Of a stretch of DNA of 32,337 nt, positions 22,858-32,227 are shown piece after piece. A program made the position numbers and the translations under genes. The first letter of the stretch is position 1; each line of letters begins with the position of its first letter. Source of the stretch: an uncultured Eubacteriales bacterium (GTDB lineage: Bacteria; Bacillota; Clostridia; Oscillospirales; Oscillospiraceae); assembly GCA_900549865.1 (NCBI GenBank), contig URPU01000016.1, positions 1 through 32,337 on the forward strand, written 5' to 3'. Under the pieces are notes generated by a model that was not told where the DNA came from, searched no databases, and saw only the letters and a program-made list of their open reading frames with translations.

Positions 22858-25800
22858 TCACATTTCAAACAGGTTTATCTGGTTGCTTTCCGGCATGTCG
22901 CCGAGAGCGCCGAGAGCCTTGAGCGCTTCAAGGTGGGTCTGGCTGACCTTGGGGCAGGCTGCGCCAAGCTCCTCGATGGAGATGAACTTTCTGCCGCTCT
23001 CCTTGCAGCGGGCAAGGTCCCACGCCGCGGTCTCACCGAGACCGGATATCGACACAAAGGGCGGGCGCAGGCGCTTATCGTCCACGATGACGAACTTCGT
23101 CGCCTCCGACGAATAGAGGTCTATCGGCGCGAACTCAAAGCCGCGCTTATTGAACTCATACACCGCCTCCATCGTGACGAGAAGGTCCTCCTCGTTCGCG
23201 GTGAGCTGGCGCTTTCTCATATCCGATATCTTGCGGTGCACATCCTCCGTGCCGCCGCACATGAGCTGCGCGTCGAAGCCGCCCTTCTGGCTGCGCCGGT
23301 AAAAATAGGCCGAGTAGAACGCCAGCGGCTTATGCACCTTGAACCACGCGATGCGGAAGGCCATCATGACGTAGGCCACCGCGTGCGCCTTCGGGAAAAG
23401 ATATGCTATCTTCCGGCAGGACTCGATATACCACGAGGGCACGTTCCTGTCGCGCATCTGCTGCTCGGCATCTCCTGGGAAGCTGCCGGACTTTTTCACC
23501 TTGCCCTTTCGCACGGCCTCCATCGTTTTGAACGCCATGGACGGCTCAATGCCGACAGAGATGAGGTAGAGCATGATATCGTCGCGGCAGCCGACGGCCT
23601 CATTGACGGTGGCGGTGCCGCCCATGACAAGCTCACGGATATTGCCTGCCCAGACATCCGTGCCGTGGCTGAAGCCGGAAAGGCGGATGAGCGTGTCGAA
23701 CTGCTTCGGCTTCGTGTCCTTCAGCATCTGCCGGGTGAAGGGCGTGCCGAACTCCGGCACGCCGATGGTGCCTGTGCTGCCGATGATATCGTCGCCGTCC
23801 GGCAGGCCGAGCGCCGCGGGCGAGGTGAAGATGGACATCGTCTCGGGGTCGGAAAGCGAGATCTCCTTGGCGTCCACGCGCTCGCCAAGCTGCTCGGAAA
23901 GGTCCTCCATCATGCGGATCATCGTCGGGTCATCATGGCCAAGCTCGTCCAGCTTGAGGAGGTTTGCCTCCATGCAGTGGTATTCAAAATGGGTGGTGAT
24001 TATATCGCTGTTGGGGTCGTCCGCCGGGTGCTGCACGGGGCAGAAGTCCGTGATATCCTTATCCTGCGGCACGACGACGAGCCCGCCTGGGTGCTGGCCC
24101 GTGGTGCGCTTTATGCCGACAAGCCCCAGCGCAAGGCGGTTCTCCTCCGCCTTGCTGGCCTTTATGCCGCGCTCCTCAAGGTATTTCTTCACGTAGCCGT
24201 AGGCCGTTTTCTCCGCAAGCGTGCCGATGGTCCCGGCGCGGAAAACATGGTCGGAGCCGAAAAGCGTCTCGGTATATTTATGCGCCTTGGCCTGATACTC
24301 GCCGGAGAAGTTGAGGTCTATATCGGGGGTCTTTTCGTTGCCGGGGAAGCCGAGGAAGGTCTCGAACGGGATGTTGAAGCCGTCGCGGCGCATACGCGTG
24401 CCGCATTCCGGGCAGTCCTTTTCCGGCATGTCCGCGCCGCAGCCGTAGCTGCCGTCAAGAATGAATTCGCTGTGGCAGCACTTTGGGCAGACATAGTGCG
24501 GCGGGAGGGAGTTGACCTCCGTGATGCCGGACATGTACGCCACTATTGACGAGCCGACAGACCCACGCGAGCCGACGAGGTAGCCGTTTTCAAGCGAGTT
24601 CTGCACAAGCTTCTGGGCGGACATGTATATGACGTCATAATGGTGGTCAAGGATGGTGTTCAGCTCGACGTCCACGCGCTGCTGCACGATCTCCGGCGGG
24701 GTCTCGCCGTAGATGCGGTGCATCTTGCTGTAGACAAGTTCTTTTAACTGCTCTGCCGAGTTTTCTATCTTCGGCGGGAACAGCTCCTTGGGCAGAAGCT
24801 CTATCTCCTCCACCTGATCGGCGATGGCGCGGGTGTTGGTGATGACGACCTCCCTCGCCGTCTTTTCGCCGAGGTACATGAACTCCTTGAGCATCTCATC
24901 CGTCGTGCGGAAGAATATGGGGCAGCTTCTGTCCGCATCGGAAAACTTCTTTGCCGCCTGCAATATCCTGCGGTACTGCTCGTCCTCGGCGTCCATGAAG
25001 TGCACGTCGCTTGCGGCGATGACGGGCTTGCCCAGCTTCCTGCCAAGCTCAAGGATGGTGCGGTTATAGTCCTGCAGCACCTTCTCGTCGCGCACGGTGC
25101 CGTTGTCGATGAGGAAGGCGTTGTTGCAGATGGGCTGTATCTCAAGATAGTCGTAAAGCGCCGCGATCTTCTCCAGCTCACGCTGGCTCGCGCCCTTCAT
25201 CACCGCGCCGTACAGCTCGCCCATGCCGCAGGCGGAGCCGACAAGTATCCCCTCGCGGTGCTGTATGAGCAGGCTTTTGGGGATGTTTGGCGTGCGGTGG
25301 TAGTACTTGAGATAGGACTGAGATATCATCTCATAAAGGTTTTTCAGACCCTTGCGGTTTTTCACCAGAAGGATCATGTGATAGGTCTTTGCGATGTCCG
25401 TGCGGCGCAGGGAATGATATATCTTCTCTATATCGTCCACCGTCTTTGCGCCCTGCGCCTTGAGCATTGGCAAAAACTTGTCCATGATGCGCGCAACGAC
25501 CATCGCATCGTCAGAGGCGCGGTGGTGGTTGAACTGCGGCAGGCCGAGGTGGTTGGACACGATGTCCAGCTTGAACCTTTTCAGCTCCGGCAGAAGCGCC
25601 TGCGACAGCGCGAGGGTGTCCATGAACACCGGGTCAAAGCGCAGACCCTGCCGGTTCGCCGCAGCCGTCATGAAGCCGACGTCAAAATGCGCGTTGTGCG
25701 CGATGAGCGGCCTGTCGCCGGCAAATTCCATGAACATCTCCATTGCCGTTTTCTCGTCCGGCGCACCGGCCACGTCGCTGTCGCGGATGCCGGTGAGGCG

Positions 25801-26841
25801 CGTTATATCCGGCGGGATATGCATCTTCGGGTCAACGAAGGTGTTGAATTCTTTTATTACATTGCCGCCGGAGAAAAGCACCGCGCCTATCTCCGTCATG
25901 CGGTCGTTCAGGGCGTTCAGGCCCGTGGTCTCGATGTCAAAGGCGATGAATTCCGCGTCCAGCGGGAGGGAGGACTTGCCGATGACGGCGCTGTTGCCGT
26001 CCATATCGTTGAAGTAATAGGCCTCCATGCCGTAGATTATCTTCACGCCCTCTTTTTTCCCGGCCTGCCACATATCCGGGAAGGCCTGCGCCACGCCGTG
26101 ATCCGTCACGGCGATAGCAGGCATGCCCCAATACGCCGCGCGCTTGACGACGGCCTTGGGGTCCGTCAGCGCGTCCAGCGTTGAAAAGCGGGTGTGCAGA
26201 TGCAGCTCCACGCGCTTTTCCGGCGCGTCGTCCGTGCGGATGACCTTTTTGGACTTGACGATGCTGCGCGGATTGAGGATGACGTCATCGTCATGGTTTG
26301 AAAAGCGCATGTCGCCGTACACCGTGAGGTGGTCGCCGGGCTCGATGCGGCTTATGACGCCCTTGTCCTCCTCCGGCGGGAAATAGCGCGACACGCGCAC
26401 GGAGTTCGTGCGGTCGGTGATGTCAAAGCACAGCACGCCGCCGCCCTTCGGCAGGATGCGGCTGGTGACGGCGACGACGTCGCCCTCGATGGTCACGCGG
26501 CCTGACTCCGCCGTGACGCCCTTCATCGGCATGGGCTTCTGCTTGATCTCCCGTCCGAAGAGGACGCCGCTGCCGGAGCTCTGCGGCGCGGCAGTGACAG
26601 TATTCGGATAATCCGGCGCGAAGCTCACGTTTTTCAGGCCGAAGCTGCCGTTTATCACCTCGCTCAGGCGCGTCAGCTCCGCCGGGGAGGGCATGGAAGA
26701 AAACCATGCGCTTATCGTCATGGTTTTCTCTGCCGCCGCGATCTGCACGTCGGTCACATATGATTTTTCAAGTCCGCCCGCGAACGAGGCGAGCGCCGTG
26801 CACTCCGGGAATATGGTCAGAAGCGGGGTATGCTCGCTCAT
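22858..26841 (-). CDS. polC: DNA polymerase III PolC-type, alpha subunit with proofreading exonuclease
   Basis: The 1327-aa replicative polymerase is characteristic of low-GC and related Firmicutes. The order is an N-terminal helical/OB region (1-220), then a PHP domain (VELHLHTRFSTLDAL...TDHG). A DnaQ-type exonuclease at about 300-470 interrupts it (AFDIETTGLNALNDRMTEIG, and HNAHFDVGF). Zinc-binding cysteines CPKCC...CPECG lie at about 795-820, and the polymerase palm has PDIDLNFSGEYQ. It is somewhat shorter than Bacillus PolC (about 1440 aa). The start is ATG 26839-26841, 6 nt after GGAGG. It overlaps the ispG stop by ATGA; an upstream extension without a site is rejected. It is last in its operon. 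Confidence 0.97.
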   Translation of the reverse strand: MSEHTPLLTIFPECTALASFAGGLEKSYVTDVQIAAAEKTMTISAWFSSMPSPAELTRLSEVINGSFGLKNVSFAPDYPNTVTAAPQSSGSGVLFGREIKQKPMPMKGVTAESGRVTIEGDVVAVTSRILPKGGGVLCFDITDRTNSVRVSRYFPPEEDKGVISRIEPGDHLTVYGDMRFSNHDDDVILNPRSIVKSKKVIRTDDAPEKRVELHLHTRFSTLDALTDPKAVVKRAAYWGMPAIAVTDHGVAQAFPDMWQAGKKEGVKIIYGMEAYYFNDMDGNSAVIGKSSLPLDAEFIAFDIETTGLNALNDRMTEIGAVLFSGGNVIKEFNTFVDPKMHIPPDITRLTGIRDSDVAGAPDEKTAMEMFMEFAGDRPLIAHNAHFDVGFMTAAANRQGLRFDPVFMDTLALSQALLPELKRFKLDIVSNHLGLPQFNHHRASDDAMVVARIMDKFLPMLKAQGAKTVDDIEKIYHSLRRTDIAKTYHMILLVKNRKGLKNLYEMISQSYLKYYHRTPNIPKSLLIQHREGILVGSACGMGELYGAVMKGASQRELEKIAALYDYLEIQPICNNAFLIDNGTVRDEKVLQDYNRTILELGRKLGKPVIAASDVHFMDAEDEQYRRILQAAKKFSDADRSCPIFFRTTDEMLKEFMYLGEKTAREVVITNTRAIADQVEEIELLPKELFPPKIENSAEQLKELVYSKMHRIYGETPPEIVQQRVDVELNTILDHHYDVIYMSAQKLVQNSLENGYLVGSRGSVGSSIVAYMSGITEVNSLPPHYVCPKCCHSEFILDGSYGCGADMPEKDCPECGTRMRRDGFNIPFETFLGFPGNEKTPDIDLNFSGEYQAKAHKYTETLFGSDHVFRAGTIGTLAEKTAYGYVKKYLEERGIKASKAEENRLALGLVGIKRTTGQHPGGLVVVPQDKDITDFCPVQHPADDPNSDIITTHFEYHCMEANLLKLDELGHDDPTMIRMMEDLSEQLGERVDAKEISLSDPETMSIFTSPAALGLPDGDDIIGSTGTIGVPEFGTPFTRQMLKDTKPKQFDTLIRLSGFSHGTDVWAGNIRELVMGGTATVNEAVGCRDDIMLYLISVGIEPSMAFKTMEAVRKGKVKKSGSFPGDAEQQMRDRNVPSWYIESCRKIAYLFPKAHAVAYVMMAFRIAWFKVHKPLAFYSAYFYRRSQKGGFDAQLMCGGTEDVHRKISDMRKRQLTANEEDLLVTMEAVYEFNKRGFEFAPIDLYSSEATKFVIVDDKRLRPPFVSISGLGETAAWDLARCKESGRKFISIEELGAACPKVSQTHLEALKALGALGDMPESNQINLFEM

Positions 26842-27905
26842 GTGTTTCCTCCGTCTTTTTCTATAAGCTGCATGAGCGCATCGCACAGCTCGTCATACGG
26901 ATATGTACCCAGCACCTGCCCCTTCTTGAACAGGATGCCCTTGTTCTTTCCGCCTGCGATGCCGTAATCCGCCTCGCGCGCTTCGCCGGGGCCGTTGACG
27001 ACGCAGCCCATCACCGCCACGGTGATGTCGCGGTTCAGCCCGCGAACGAGCCCCTCCACCTTGTTTGCTAGGGAGATGAGGTCTATCTCCGTTCTTCCGC
27101 AGGTCGGGCAGGAGACGAAGCGCACACCGCCCTTGCGCACGCCCGCGGCCTTCAATATGGCGATGCCCGTGCTCACCTCGCGCACGGGGTCCGCCGTGAG
27201 AGAGACGCGCACGGTGTTGCCGATGCCCTCGCTCAAAAGCGTGCCGATGCCGACGGCGGACTGGATAGTTCCGTTCCACTCCGTGCCGGTCTCCGTCACG
27301 CCGAGGTGCAGCGGATACTCAAAGCGCTCCGCCGCCATGCGGTATGCCGCGATGGTCAGCGGCACGGAGGAGGCCTTAAGCGAAAGGCAGATGTCGTAAA
27401 AGCCGAACTTTTCAAGCAGGGCAGCGTGCCCCGCCGCGCTTTCGACCATCGCCTCCGGGCAGGGGTGGCCGTATTTTTCAAGCAGGCGCTGTTCAAGGCT
27501 TCCGGCATTCACACCGATGCGGATGGGGATGCCGCGCCGGCGGCAGGCATCCGCCACGGCCTTCACGTTCTCCTCCCCGCCGATGTTGCCGGGGTTGATG
27601 CGTATTTTGTCTATGCCGCGCGCCGCGGCCTCCAGCGCAAGGCGGTAGTCGAAGTGTATGTCCGCCACGAGCGGCATATCCACGCCCTCCTTTATATCGG
27701 AGATGGCGCGCGCCGCGGCCATGTCCGGCACGGCAATGCGCACGATGTCGCAGCCCGCGGCCTTCATGGCCTTTATCTGCGCGACGGTGGCTTCAACATC
27801 CCACGTCTTTGTGTTGCACATCGACTGCACGGACACCGCAGCGCCCCCGCCGATATCCACGCCGCCGACGCTTATCTTCCTTGTATTATCTCTCTTTTCA
27901 CTCAT
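26838..27905 (-). CDS. ispG: 4-hydroxy-3-methylbut-2-en-1-yl diphosphate synthase
   Basis: The 355-aa iron-sulphur enzyme makes HMBPP in the methylerythritol phosphate (MEP) pathway. The N-terminal TIM barrel has VQSMCNTKTWDVEAT, then LVADIHFDYRLAL and KIRINPGNIG. The C-terminal cluster domain has C-x2-C (CPTCGRTEID) and the third Cys in GCVVNGPGEA. It overlaps rseP upstream (ATGA) and polC downstream (ATGA). Confidence 0.97.
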   Translation of the reverse strand: MSEKRDNTRKISVGGVDIGGGAAVSVQSMCNTKTWDVEATVAQIKAMKAAGCDIVRIAVPDMAAARAISDIKEGVDMPLVADIHFDYRLALEAAARGIDKIRINPGNIGGEENVKAVADACRRRGIPIRIGVNAGSLEQRLLEKYGHPCPEAMVESAAGHAALLEKFGFYDICLSLKASSVPLTIAAYRMAAERFEYPLHLGVTETGTEWNGTIQSAVGIGTLLSEGIGNTVRVSLTADPVREVSTGIAILKAAGVRKGGVRFVSCPTCGRTEIDLISLANKVEGLVRGLNRDITVAVMGCVVNGPGEAREADYGIAGGKNKGILFKKGQVLGTYPYDELCDALMQLIEKDGGNT

Positions 27906-28960
27906 TTCGTAACAATCCTGACTATGTCGTTGAACATTATATAGGCCATAAGCGCCAGCAGCAGCACCATGCCGGCGGCGTGGATATAGCCCTCATACTT
28001 CGTGTCAAGGCGCTTTTTCGTGATGCGCTCTATCACCCATGTCACAAGCAGCAGAAACACCCTGCCGCCGTCGAGCGCGGGGATGGGCAGCATGTTCATT
28101 ATCGCAAGGTTGACGGCGATGAACGCGCCCAGATAGAGGATATCCATCACGGCGTCCGCCGTCGTCTGCGCGGCCTCGCCCGTCTCGGCCATGAGGTCAA
28201 CTATGCCGACGGGGCCCGCCATGTCGTTCACGGTGACCTGCCCGTGCACGAGCTGCTCCAGACCCATCCAGACCCAGCGGCCGAACTCCATCGTGGTGTT
28301 CCATGAATAGCGCATGAGGTTGGGGAAGTTCGCCTCGTCATAGCCGAAGTAAAGCCCGTACATTTTGTTTTCCTGTCCGGGGTACTCAAGCGGCACAAGC
28401 TTGAAATCCTCAAGCTTCACGCGGTGCCCGTCGCGGCGCACGACGATGTCATAGGTCCCGTCGCCGCGGGCGAGGAAATCCCCGACGTCGCTGTACTGGT
28501 AGATGCTGTGCCCGTCGATGCTGAGGATGCGGTCCCCCGTCTGGAAGCCCTGCGCGCTTTCATACGGGCAGCCGTCCATGAAGCCCTCTATCACCGGCGC
28601 ACGGAAGGCCGCCGCGCCCGCGTACAGGCACACGACTATCAAAAGCCCCAGCAGGAAATTCATGAAGGAGCCCGCCGCAAGGATGATGAGCCGCTTCCAC
28701 ACGGCCTGACTTGTAAAGGCGCGCGGGTCGTCGGAGGCCTCATCCTCCCCCGTCATGGCGCAGAAGCCGCCCACCGGCACGCACCGCAGCGAATACAGCG
28801 TTTCACCCTTCTGCTTTTTCAGGATCGCCGGGCCCATGCCGATGGCGAATTCCTCCACGCGCACGCCGCACAGCTTCGCCGCCGTGAAGTGGCCGAACTC
28901 ATGCACAGCGATGAGCACGCCGAACAGCAGTATCGCCAGTAAAATATAAATTATGGTCAT
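27902..28960 (-). CDS. rseP: RIP metalloprotease RseP/RasP (site-2 protease)
   Basis: The 352-aa intramembrane zinc protease has H20-EFG-H24 in the first membrane helix (GVLIAVHEFGHFTAAKLCGV). A central PDZ domain (about 110-200, PYESAQGFQTGDRILSIDGH) and a second metal motif MLPIPALDGGRVF follow. Three to four membrane helices are visible. Site-2 proteases cleave anti-sigma factors. The zf-HC2 anti-sigma at 12346-13806 is a possible client, though this is inference. It precedes ispG in the operon. Confidence 0.95.
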   Translation of the reverse strand: MTIIYILLAILLFGVLIAVHEFGHFTAAKLCGVRVEEFAIGMGPAILKKQKGETLYSLRCVPVGGFCAMTGEDEASDDPRAFTSQAVWKRLIILAAGSFMNFLLGLLIVVCLYAGAAAFRAPVIEGFMDGCPYESAQGFQTGDRILSIDGHSIYQYSDVGDFLARGDGTYDIVVRRDGHRVKLEDFKLVPLEYPGQENKMYGLYFGYDEANFPNLMRYSWNTTMEFGRWVWMGLEQLVHGQVTVNDMAGPVGIVDLMAETGEAAQTTADAVMDILYLGAFIAVNLAIMNMLPIPALDGGRVFLLLVTWVIERITKKRLDTKYEGYIHAAGMVLLLALMAYIMFNDIVRIVTK

Positions 28961-29012
28961 AGACTATTGCTCTCCATAGGATCTGATTTGCCTTTGCGGC
29001 CGCGCGAACGCC

Positions 29013-30161
29013 TCACGCGCCGTAGTTTTCCCTTGCAAAGCGCCGCGCCGCCGCGTCCGCTTCGAGTATCGCGTCGAGGTCCGCATCGTGCACGACGCCC
29101 ACGGCCTCCACCGCCGCCGCCGCACAGTCATATATGCGGTTATAGCCGAGGCGGCCGTCGAGGAACATGTGCACGGCCTCTTCGTTTGCCGCGCTCATCA
29201 CGCAGGCCGCCGTGCCGCCCGTGCGCGCCGCGTCCATGGCAAGCCTTAGGCAGGGCGTATTTTCAAGGTCGGGCGCGAAGAAGCTCAACTCGCCGAGAGT
29301 ATAGAAGTCCAGCGTGTCGCTTATGGCGTCCACGCGCTCAGGATAGCTCAGCGCGAGCTGTATGGGCAGGCGCATATCCTGCGCGCCGAGCTGCGCGATG
29401 ACCGTGCCGTCAACAAGCTCCACCATAGAGTGTATGACGCTCTGCGGGTGGATTACGACTTGTATATCGTCGGGCGTGACGGAGAAAAGATGCATGGCCT
29501 CGATAAATTCAAGGCCCTTGTTCATCATCGTGGCGCTGTCCACGGATATCTTTGCGCCCATCTTCCAGTTGGGGTGCTTGACGGCCTGCGCCGGGGTCAC
29601 GTCCTCCAGCGCCGCGCGCGGCATACCGCGGAAGGGGCCGCCGCTGCCCGTCAGCAGCAGCTTTTTCAGCTCGCCAGCGCCGCGCCCCATAAGGCACTGG
29701 AATATGGCGGAATGCTCGGAATCCACGGGCACTATCTCCGCGCCGCGCTCCTTCGCCCGGCGCATGACGAGCTCGCCCGCGCAGACGAGCGTCTCCTTAT
29801 TGGCAAGGGCGATGCGTTTTCTCGCGTCTATCGCGGCAAGCGTCGGCTTTAAGCCTATCGCGCCGGACACCGCCGTGACGACGCAGTCCGCCGCGTCGAG
29901 CGTCGCGGCCTCTATAAGCCCCTCTATGCCGGAGACGACCTTTATATCCGTGTCCGCGACGGCGATTTTGAAGTCGCGCGCAGCACTCTCGTCATATACG
30001 GCGCAGAGCTTCGGTTTGAGGCGGCGCGCCTGCTCTTCAAGAAGCTTGACGCTTCGTGACGCGGCAAGCGCCGCGACGGGCATACCCATATGCTCCGCCA
30101 CATCGACCGTCTGCCGGCCTATTGAGCCGGTGCAGCCAAGTATCGAAATGGAATGTACCAT
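29013..30161 (-). CDS. dxr: 1-deoxy-D-xylulose 5-phosphate reductoisomerase
   Basis: The 382-aa enzyme makes 2-C-methyl-D-erythritol 4-phosphate, the committed MEP-pathway step. The NADPH-binding turn is LGCTGSIGRQT at the N-terminus. The metal and substrate regions are ALANKETLVCAGELV, VDSEHSAIFQ, LTGSGGPFRG and WKMGAKISVDSATMMNKGLE. Full length. Its ATG overlaps the stop of the alkylation-repair gene by one base (TGATG). Confidence 0.97.
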   Translation of the reverse strand: MVHSISILGCTGSIGRQTVDVAEHMGMPVAALAASRSVKLLEEQARRLKPKLCAVYDESAARDFKIAVADTDIKVVSGIEGLIEAATLDAADCVVTAVSGAIGLKPTLAAIDARKRIALANKETLVCAGELVMRRAKERGAEIVPVDSEHSAIFQCLMGRGAGELKKLLLTGSGGPFRGMPRAALEDVTPAQAVKHPNWKMGAKISVDSATMMNKGLEFIEAMHLFSVTPDDIQVVIHPQSVIHSMVELVDGTVIAQLGAQDMRLPIQLALSYPERVDAISDTLDFYTLGELSFFAPDLENTPCLRLAMDAARTGGTAACVMSAANEEAVHMFLDGRLGYNRIYDCAAAAVEAVGVVHDADLDAILEADAAARRFARENYGA

Positions 30162-30859
30162 CAGTCTATATTCTCCTTCATCTTTACCTTTAGCCTTCTC
30201 AGCGCCGTTTTATGCTCATCGCTGACGCGATAGCTCTCCACGGCCTTCTGTATGGCCTTGTTGTGCGTCCACGCGTCAAGCTTCCTTTCGGTGAAGTACG
30301 GCAGCACCGCATCGTACTGCTTTGCAAACGCCGTGGCAAAGTACCACGCCGCCATCATGCGCACGTAGTATTCCTCGCTTCGCACCGCCGCGACCATGTC
30401 CGCATATTCCGGTTTAAAATCCGCGTCCAGATACCAGCGCATGAGCTGGCCAATGGCATAGCGCACGGTATAGCACCGCCCGGACGCCAGCCACTCGCGG
30501 ATCTTCGCCAAAAGCGCTTCCTTGTTCCGGCCCAGCGACTTGGGGTTCATCTGGTCGCAGGTCGCCCAGTTGTCCACACAGGGCAGGAAGGCGTCCAGCG
30601 CGGCGATGAGCGCGGAATAGTCCTTCTCATACTCCAGCAGGAACGCGTGGAGCTGGTTTTCCTCAAAATATTCATGCGGCAGGGCGCGCAGGAATTCCTC
30701 TGCCTGCGCCGTGCCATGCAGCCGCTTCGCCATGGCGCGAAGCTCCTGCGTGCGCACGCCGATGACGCGCCGCCGGTCGATGCTCGGGATGAGCTTCGCG
30801 TTGAAGTCGCCGTACTTCCCGTCGCACAGGGCGAAAAGCTCCGCCTGTATGCCGGTCAC
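30161..30859 (-). CDS. DNA alkylation repair protein, AlkD-like HEAT-repeat family
   Basis: The 232-aa all-helical protein of the AlkD/AlkC-type family excises positively charged 3-methyl and 7-methyl bases. Family motifs are GVRTQELRAMAKRL, then NWATCDQMNPKSL (a DNA-contact helix start) and YVRMMAAWYFATAF. HEAT repeats span the chain. The start is GTG 30857-30859, overlapping the uppS stop by GTGA. It sits between uppS and dxr, where cdsA is usually found in Firmicutes. Co-translation with both neighbours indicates a settled member of the operon rather than a recent insertion. Confidence 0.9.
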   Translation of the reverse strand: MTGIQAELFALCDGKYGDFNAKLIPSIDRRRVIGVRTQELRAMAKRLHGTAQAEEFLRALPHEYFEENQLHAFLLEYEKDYSALIAALDAFLPCVDNWATCDQMNPKSLGRNKEALLAKIREWLASGRCYTVRYAIGQLMRWYLDADFKPEYADMVAAVRSEEYYVRMMAAWYFATAFAKQYDAVLPYFTERKLDAWTHNKAIQKAVESYRVSDEHKTALRRLKVKMKENID

Positions 30860-31596
30860 GGGTTTTTCACCCCGCCGTAGCGCCTGTCGCGGCGGCGGAA
30901 CGCATCTATCGCGCGGTCAAGCTCCTCCGGCGTGAAGTCCGGCCACAGGACGTCCGTGAAGTAAAACTCGGAGTAGGCGCACTGCCACAGCAGGAAGTTT
31001 GAAATGCGTACTTCTCCGCCCGGCCGGATGAGAAGATCCGGATCCGGTATGCCGGCGGAGTAGAGATAACCGGCGAACTCCTCCTCCGTCAGCGCGCCGG
31101 TCGCGCGGCCCGCGGCCACGTCCTCGGCATAGCGCCGCGCGGCGTGCACTATCTCGTCGCGCCCGCCGTAGTTGAGGCAGATGTTCGCCTGGAAGCCGTC
31201 GTAATGCGCGCTTATCTCGTTCGTGCGCGCGATCTCGGCCTGAAGCTCCGGCGAGAGAGCCGAAACATCGCCCAGAACGCGCATTTTTATCTTGTCGCGC
31301 TCCATAGTGGCGATGGCCTCCTTGAGATACTTGTCAAGAAGCTTCATTATCGTCTTTACCTCTTCGGGCGGGCGCTTCCAGTTCTCCGTCGAGAACGCGT
31401 ACACTGTCAGATAGTCAACGCCGATGTTCTTGCAGTAGGTGGCTATCCTTCTGAACGTCTCCGCCCCGGCGGCGTGTCCCGCCGTGCGCGGCAGGCCGCG
31501 CTTTTTCGCCCAGCGGCCGTTCCCGTCGAGTATTATTGCAATATGACGGGGGAGGCCGGATCTCTCCTGCTCCCCCGCCCTCTTTATGTCAGCCAT
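30856..31596 (-). CDS. uppS: Isoprenyl transferase (undecaprenyl diphosphate synthase)
   Basis: The 246-aa cis-prenyltransferase builds the lipid carrier for cell-wall synthesis. The catalytic Asp lies in IILDGNGRWAKKRGLPR, followed by GH...G, YLTVYAFSTENWKRP, and the pyrophosphate-binding motif RPGGEVRISNFLLWQCAYSE. The C-terminus is WPDFTPEELDRAI. The start is ATG 31596, 8 nt after GGAGG; an earlier in-frame ATG at 31617 lacks a site. It lies 79 nt downstream of frr. Confidence 0.96.
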   Translation of the reverse strand: MADIKRAGEQERSGLPRHIAIILDGNGRWAKKRGLPRTAGHAAGAETFRRIATYCKNIGVDYLTVYAFSTENWKRPPEEVKTIMKLLDKYLKEAIATMERDKIKMRVLGDVSALSPELQAEIARTNEISAHYDGFQANICLNYGGRDEIVHAARRYAEDVAAGRATGALTEEEFAGYLYSAGIPDPDLLIRPGGEVRISNFLLWQCAYSEFYFTDVLWPDFTPEELDRAIDAFRRRDRRYGGVKNP

Positions 31597-31621
31597 TGAG
31601 ATTTCCTCCATTTGCACCCCG

Positions 31622-31647
31622 CGCGGCGGGCGGAAATACCCGCCGCG
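31622..31647 (-). other. GC-rich hairpin between frr and uppS
   Basis: A 9-bp perfect stem CGCGGCGGG (31622-31630) / CCCGCCGCG (31639-31647) has an 8-nt loop. No T-run follows. It may be an mRNA processing or stability element rather than a terminator. Confidence 0.5.
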
Positions 31648-31675
31648 GCGGCATTGCAGCGCTTTCGCGGCCGCG

Positions 31676-32227
31676 TTAGATTTCAGTCAGCTCTTTGTCC
31701 TTCTTGTCGGTGATCTTGTCTATTTCCTTGATGTAGTCGTCGGTCAGCTTCTGTATGTCCTTCTCGGCGATCTTATAATCGTCCTCGGTTATCGTGGACG
31801 CCTTCTGCTGCTTTTTGAACTTCTCTATCGCGTCGCGGCGGATATTGCGGATGGCCACCTTGGCCTCCTCGCCGTACTTCTTGGTCTGCTTGACAAGCTC
31901 CTTGCGGCGCTCCTCCGTCAGCGGCGGGAACACAAGGCGCAGCATACGGCCGTCGTTCTGCGGATTTATACCGAGGTCAGAGGCGAGGATCGCCTTTTCG
32001 ATACCCTTGAGCACGGAAGCGTCCCACGGCTGGATAAGAAGGGAGCGCGGGTCGGGCGACGCGATGGACGCGACCTGCTGTATCGGCGTGGGAGAGCCGT
32101 AGTAATCGACCTCGATCTGGTCGAGCACGGCGGCGTTCGCGCGGCCTGCGCGGATAGTTGCGAGCTGCGCGGTGAGCGCCTCGCAGGTCTTTTTCATTTT
32201 GCTTTCAAATTCCTGATAGTCAGACAT
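31676..32227 (-). CDS. frr: Ribosome recycling factor
   Basis: The 183-aa protein dissociates post-termination ribosomes with EF-G. It starts MSDYQEFESKMKKTCE and contains LATIRAGRANAAVLDQIEVD, the tip domain YYGSPTPIQQVASI, and a C-terminal helix with KLTDDYIKEID. Full length. GGAGG (32235-32239) is 7 nt upstream of the ATG. It is the first visible gene of the operon. Confidence 0.97.
   Translation of the reverse strand: MSDYQEFESKMKKTCEALTAQLATIRAGRANAAVLDQIEVDYYGSPTPIQQVASIASPDPRSLLIQPWDASVLKGIEKAILASDLGINPQNDGRMLRLVFPPLTEERRKELVKQTKKYGEEAKVAIRNIRRDAIEKFKKQQKASTITEDDYKIAEKDIQKLTDDYIKEIDKITDKKDKELTEI

Noticed and set aside
21385..24549. Other long plus-strand frames opposite the MBL nuclease and polC
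   Set aside because: They are composition-driven antisense frames over certain genes.
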